Shown here in pieces: positions 5,250 through 8,370 of a stretch of DNA of 8,370 nt. A program made the translations under genes and the position numbers. The notes under the pieces were generated by a model, which saw only the letters and a program-made list of their open reading frames with translations, searched no databases and was not told the DNA's origin. Positions within the stretch are counted from its first letter, which is position 1. Each line of letters begins with the position of its first letter. The DNA lies in the NCBI GenBank assembly GCA_902782715.1, contig CACZOG010000085.1:1-8370 (forward strand). Reading direction: 5' to 3'. The stretch is from an uncultured Lachnospiraceae bacterium (GTDB lineage Bacteria > Bacillota > Clostridia > Lachnospirales > Lachnospiraceae).

Positions 5250-6600
5250 TATTCCTCCAGACGATCTTTCCGTCACAGACCGTGTATTTTATTCTTCCTG
5301 TAAGTTCTTCGCCTATAAAAGGTGAATTATGGGATTTGGATCTTATATCATTCTCACTTACGATCCATTTCTCGTTAACATCGGCAATCGCGATGTCTGC
5401 CTTCTTTCCGACTCCGAGCGTTCCGCTTTCGAAACCGTACAACTTTGCGGGGTTTATCGTAAGTTTGGCAACAACATCCGAAAGGTTCATTCCCGCTTCA
5501 TTGACCAGATGCGTAACGGCAAGTGCAAATGCCGTCTCCAGTCCGATCATTCCGCTCGGCGCCTCTGTGATGCTTTTATTCTTTTCCTCTGCAGCATGAG
5601 GCGCATGGTCTGTTGCGATGATATCGATCGTGTTATCTTTTAAGCCCGCAATTATCGCCTGTCTGTCGCTCTCCGTTCTGAAAGGCGGATTAAGCTTTGC
5701 AAGCGTGCCTTTTTCAATCAATGCATCCTCAGTAAGAGAGAAATGCTGCGGCGTTGCTTCTGCGTGTATATGGCGCATAAACGCCGAGTTCAAAGAAGCC
5801 TGCATAAAAGATACATCATCAAAGCCCTGCTTTTTTAAATCTTCCTTAAGCGCTTCTTTTACAAGTTCTACGCCCTCTTTGGTTGAGATGTGCTGAACAT
5901 CTATCATTCCGCCTTCTTCAAGCGCGATCTTTAAATCTCTTTTTATAAGATTCTCTTCTGCTTCACGGGGCGATCCGTATACACCGTAAAACTCGCTTGC
6001 TTTGCCGTGATTTATTCCGTTGTTCTTTATTAATGTTTTATCTTCTTCATGAAGACTGACAGGCTTATCTTTTGCTCTTCTGAACGCTTCCCTTAAGATT
6101 GCTTCATCCATTAAGGGAATCCCGTCATCTGTAAAACCGACTGCGCCGTGTGCAAGCATCTCTTCGAAATCGGTAAGTTTCTCTCCCTTAAGTCCGAAAG
6201 TCACGCTTGAGCAGGATTTAACTTTTATCGGTGTTGTTTTGCCCTTATTGATAACATATTCGAGTGTCTCGACATTATCGACAACAGGCTTGGTATTGCA
6301 CATGAGAACTACCGTTGTATAACCGCCTGCTGCCGCTGCAGCTGCTCCTGTAATGATATCTTCTTTGTACTCGAATCCCGGATCCCTGAAATGCGAATGA
6401 ACGTCAATGAGTCCCGGCATTACGATCATGCCCGAGGCATCTATGGTCTCTGCATCTTTATACTTATCCGATAATTCTTCTGATACCGCATCTTCTTTTT
6501 TTATAACCGCTTCGATCGTATCTTCTTTAATAAAAATATCGCCGATACAGTCCACGGCATTTGCGGGATCTATGATATGCCCGTTTAAAATCTTAAGCAC
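5230..6600 (-). CDS. pyrC: Dihydroorotase, class I (PyrC), GTG start
   Basis: A 456-residue amidohydrolase that interconverts carbamoyl-aspartate and dihydroorotate, the third step of pyrimidine synthesis. Metal and substrate motifs are all present: DVHSHFRDPG (66-75, H68 and H70 as metal ligands, R72 for substrate), NTKP (102-105), FTDDGIP (156-162, D159 as metal ligand), LHEED (183-187, H184), QHIST (236-240, H237), LNPPFR (303-308), and TDHAPH (330-335, D331 catalytic, H335 for substrate). The C-terminal NPAKLYG and GVGKKADIAIAD segments are typical. It is longer than the usual 425-430 residues because of about 25 extra residues around 251-275, plus a slightly long N-terminal strand region. 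The start is GTG 6600, supported by GGAGG at 6606-6610 and by the lack of any in-frame ATG before residue 58. It begins 14 nt after the murF stop and overlaps pyrK by 20 nt. Confidence 0.95.
   Translation of the reverse strand: MLKILNGHIIDPANAVDCIGDIFIKEDTIEAVIKKEDAVSEELSDKYKDAETIDASGMIVMPGLIDVHSHFRDPGFEYKEDIITGAAAAAAGGYTTVVLMCNTKPVVDNVETLEYVINKGKTTPIKVKSCSSVTFGLKGEKLTDFEEMLAHGAVGFTDDGIPLMDEAILREAFRRAKDKPVSLHEEDKTLIKNNGINHGKASEFYGVYGSPREAEENLIKRDLKIALEEGGMIDVQHISTKEGVELVKEALKEDLKKQGFDDVSFMQASLNSAFMRHIHAEATPQHFSLTEDALIEKGTLAKLNPPFRTESDRQAIIAGLKDNTIDIIATDHAPHAAEEKNKSITEAPSGMIGLETAFALAVTHLVNEAGMNLSDVVAKLTINPAKLYGFESGTLGVGKKADIAIADVNEKWIVSENDIRSKSHNSPFIGEELTGRIKYTVCDGKIVWRNNVLQKY
5253..5258 (-). 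promoter_or_regulatory. Ribosome binding site of pyrK inside pyrC
   Basis: GGAGGA on the minus strand within the end of pyrC, 3-4 nt before ATG 5249. The spacing is short, but it is the only good match and it excludes the upstream in-frame start at 5276. Confidence 0.6.
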
Positions 6601-6605
6601 GTTTT

Positions 6606-6610
6606 CCTCC
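6606..6610 (-). promoter_or_regulatory. Ribosome binding site deciding the GTG start of pyrC
   Basis: GGAGG on the minus strand, 5 nt before GTG 6600, in the 14-nt gap after the murF stop codon (6615-6617). It supports translation from GTG rather than a missing upstream ATG. Confidence 0.7.
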
Positions 6611-6614
6611 GTAA

Positions 6615-8370
6615 TCAGTATGTCAGATAATAATAGGTGGTGATGTTTTCCTTGTAAGTCTTCGACTTTCTGCCGTTATACATCTTTATATCAAACATGT
6701 TGCTCTTGCCTTTGGTTCTGTAGAAGACCTTTTTGCGGCTTAAAACATCGTAATTAAGATCTATGGTGCTTCCAATCTCTTTTAGATTCTTTCCGTCGTA
6801 AAGAACCATTTTATAGAATCCGTCGGCATCGGATACCTGATATGTGAATACGAAATCATCGCCGTATTCAGTCTTCTTAAGGCTTCCTCTTTCAACGTTT
6901 CTCGCAATGAGATTTTCGTTCTGATAAAGGTCTAAGTTACCCGCTCCGTCTCCTTTTACGGTAAAGACATATCCGTCCTCAACATACTCGGCACCTGCAA
7001 CATTGCTGCTTTCCACAAAGACTTTTCCTTTTTTGCCGAGTGTATCGAACATAACCGAGCAGAGATTTGTATTTCCGTTTGTGTCGTCGCATAAGAAATA
7101 CAGTTTGTTGTCTTTTAAGCTTGCTCCTGCCGCACGAAGGTTTTTGTTCGTCTGATCGAAGTCTTTTAATTCATATATTGTCTTGTCTCTTAAAAGTGAT
7201 TTGGTCTGGTCTCTGGATGTGATGATAAAAGCTGCAAGTTCGTATTCATAGCCTAAAAGAGATACGCAGTCATCTGTGACCATCGTAGGATTTTTGTCGC
7301 CTTCCTCGTAGTACCAGACAGCGTCATCCCTGTCTCTGAAATAGAGTTTGGTTTTGTTTTCTTTCTTGGCTACATAAGCTTCAACGAATTCCGATGTGAC
7401 GAGTTTGCTCTCCTTGTTAAGCTTTCCGTAATAGAGACCGTCGGTCTTAACATAAACGTAATCCGAAAGATCTTCTCTTACAAATTCAATTCTGTTGACA
7501 TCTTCGTCTATCGTTACAAGCGATTCCGCTTTATTCAACTTCATATAACAGAGTTTGCCCGTATATGTACGGTAAACGAGCGCATTTTTCTTCTTGTTTA
7601 AATGATACTCGAAGACATCCTCCGCAACCATCTGAATCTCATCTTTCTTGGCTGCAGCGGTATAAAGATTATTGTTCGAAATGAAAATGATCTTTCCTTT
7701 GGATAAAACTTCGTATTTTATTACGCCGTCTGCGATCTTTGTTGCTTTGTTTCCGCTTTTATTGCATCTTTTAAGTTCATATCCGTTTCCTGCGGGAACT
7801 GCATAATAGAGATACTTTCCGTCGTATCTGATGCCGAGTTCGGAATCCTTTCTGTCATCGATCACGGGTGAATCCTTTGTGGCAACGATCACGCCGTCTT
7901 CAAGAAAACCTTTGGTACAGTAATTTGCATTTGTTAAGAAAACGATCTGTCCGTCGGTAGCATCTTTATATTTGTTGTGTCTGATTATTCCAAATGCGGC
8001 AAGTCCCGCGATAACGACAACGAGTACGGCCGCAATGATCAGCATGAGCTGTTTCTTTGCGCCTGCCTTCTCTTTTTCGTCAGCGGTCTTTTCTTTCTTA
8101 GCCTTTACCGGCTTTTCTTCCTTGGGGGCCGTTTCGCTTACGGGTGTTTCCGCAGTTTCGGTCTTTGTTTCCTTGATCGAACCGATGAGAGTATCCTCTG
8201 TGGGGATATTGTCTTTCTTAAAAAGTTTCTCATCCCTGCTTACAAACGCGTCTTTATTGTCATCGCTTACAAGTGCTTCGAGGATACGGTCGAATTTCAT
8301 TCCGTTGGAAGCTTTAAGCAAAACGGTATCGTCCTTTTTGATAAAAGAAGAAAGATTGTCGATCGTTTCA
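6615..8370 (-). CDS. murF: MurF C-terminus fused to a linker, one transmembrane helix and a large beta-rich extracytoplasmic domain (5' end beyond window)
   Basis: 584 residues are visible, numbered here from the right edge; the frame is open through position 8370, so the start lies outside. Residues 1-34 match the C-terminus of MurF (UDP-MurNAc-tripeptide:D-Ala-D-Ala ligase, cytoplasmic): FIKKDDTVLLKASNG (9-23) followed by MKFDRILEAL (24-33), the usual 'GD-VLVKGS-GM--E-IVE-L' end. Normal MurF stops there. Here residues 35-107 form a Lys/Glu/Thr/Pro-rich, probably disordered linker. Residues 108-129 (LMLIIAAVLVVVIAGLAAFGII) are a transmembrane helix preceded by KK. Residues about 130-584 form a beta-rich domain with repeated patterns such as DGKYLYY, GKLCYMKLNKAE, DGLYYGKLNKES, TKLYFRD and NKLYFLCDD, like a beta-propeller of DUF5050/TolB type. 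With MurF in the cytoplasm, the propeller would be outside. The gene ends 14 nt before pyrC and is probably co-transcribed with it. The MurF call rests on about 34 residues only; the extension is certain, its function unknown. Confidence 0.75.
   Translation of the reverse strand, partial: ETIDNLSSFIKKDDTVLLKASNGMKFDRILEALVSDDNKDAFVSRDEKLFKKDNIPTEDTLIGSIKETKTETAETPVSETAPKEEKPVKAKKEKTADEKEKAGAKKQLMLIIAAVLVVVIAGLAAFGIIRHNKYKDATDGQIVFLTNANYCTKGFLEDGVIVATKDSPVIDDRKDSELGIRYDGKYLYYAVPAGNGYELKRCNKSGNKATKIADGVIKYEVLSKGKIIFISNNNLYTAAAKKDEIQMVAEDVFEYHLNKKKNALVYRTYTGKLCYMKLNKAESLVTIDEDVNRIEFVREDLSDYVYVKTDGLYYGKLNKESKLVTSEFVEAYVAKKENKTKLYFRDRDDAVWYYEEGDKNPTMVTDDCVSLLGYEYELAAFIITSRDQTKSLLRDKTIYELKDFDQTNKNLRAAGASLKDNKLYFLCDDTNGNTNLCSVMFDTLGKKGKVFVESSNVAGAEYVEDGYVFTVKGDGAGNLDLYQNENLIARNVERGSLKKTEYGDDFVFTYQVSDADGFYKMVLYDGKNLKEIGSTIDLNYDVLSRKKVFYRTKGKSNMFDIKMYNGRKSKTYKENITTYYYLTY

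Noticed and set aside
8316..8321. TTG at 8319-8321 as the start of the right-hand gene
   Set aside because: The frame continues open upstream to 8370 and encodes conserved MurF C-terminal residues there; no ribosome binding site precedes the TTG. The gene is treated as truncated by the window.

Overview
The window looks like core chromosome of an anaerobic Gram-positive bacterium in the Clostridia, most probably a Lachnospiraceae member. This rests on a ferredoxin-dependent 2-oxoacid oxidoreductase, the Gram-positive type 1B dihydroorotate dehydrogenase pair PyrD/PyrK, strong AGGAGG-type ribosome binding sites, moderate-to-low GC, and recalled similarity of VorB and the 166-residue membrane protein to Lachnospiraceae proteins. 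No database search was possible. I see no mobile element, RNA gene, CRISPR array or prophage; almost all of the sequence is coding, and all but one gene lie on the minus strand.

Region 1 (1-1566, minus): a SIMIBI-type P-loop ATPase (811-1491) precedes a promoter (755-783) that drives vorD (503-709, 2x[4Fe-4S] ferredoxin subunit) and vorB (1-488, alpha subunit, running off the left edge). These encode part of a 2-oxoisovalerate (branched-chain 2-oxoacid):ferredoxin oxidoreductase; the remaining subunits should lie beyond position 1.

Region 2 (1538-2185): back-to-back extended -10 promoters separate the ATPase gene from the only plus-strand gene (1648-2148), a small uncharacterised protein with one membrane anchor. 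A hairpin with T-runs on both sides (2156-2185) separates it from the convergent operon to its right.

Region 3 (2203-8370, minus): a tightly packed operon read right to left. It holds the 3' part of murF with a very large C-terminal extension (6615-8370), then pyrC (5230-6600), pyrK (4467-5249), pyrD (3565-4467) and ispE fused to a DUF1934-like domain (2203-3504). Starts and stops are 14 nt apart (murF/pyrC), overlap by 20 nt (pyrC/pyrK) or overlap by 1 nt (pyrK/pyrD). MurF makes UDP-MurNAc-pentapeptide, the pyr genes make the uridine nucleotide it is built on, and IspE feeds the isoprenoid chain of the lipid carrier (and uses CTP), so the whole operon can be read as supply for lipid II.

The two most unusual things are domain fusions. 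The first is a MurF C-terminus that continues without a stop into a charged linker, one transmembrane helix and a roughly 450-residue beta-rich, presumably extracytoplasmic domain. The second is IspE joined to a DUF1934/YwiB-like beta-barrel domain. The right-hand gene has no visible start: the frame stays open through position 8370, so any start called near 8321 is artificial.
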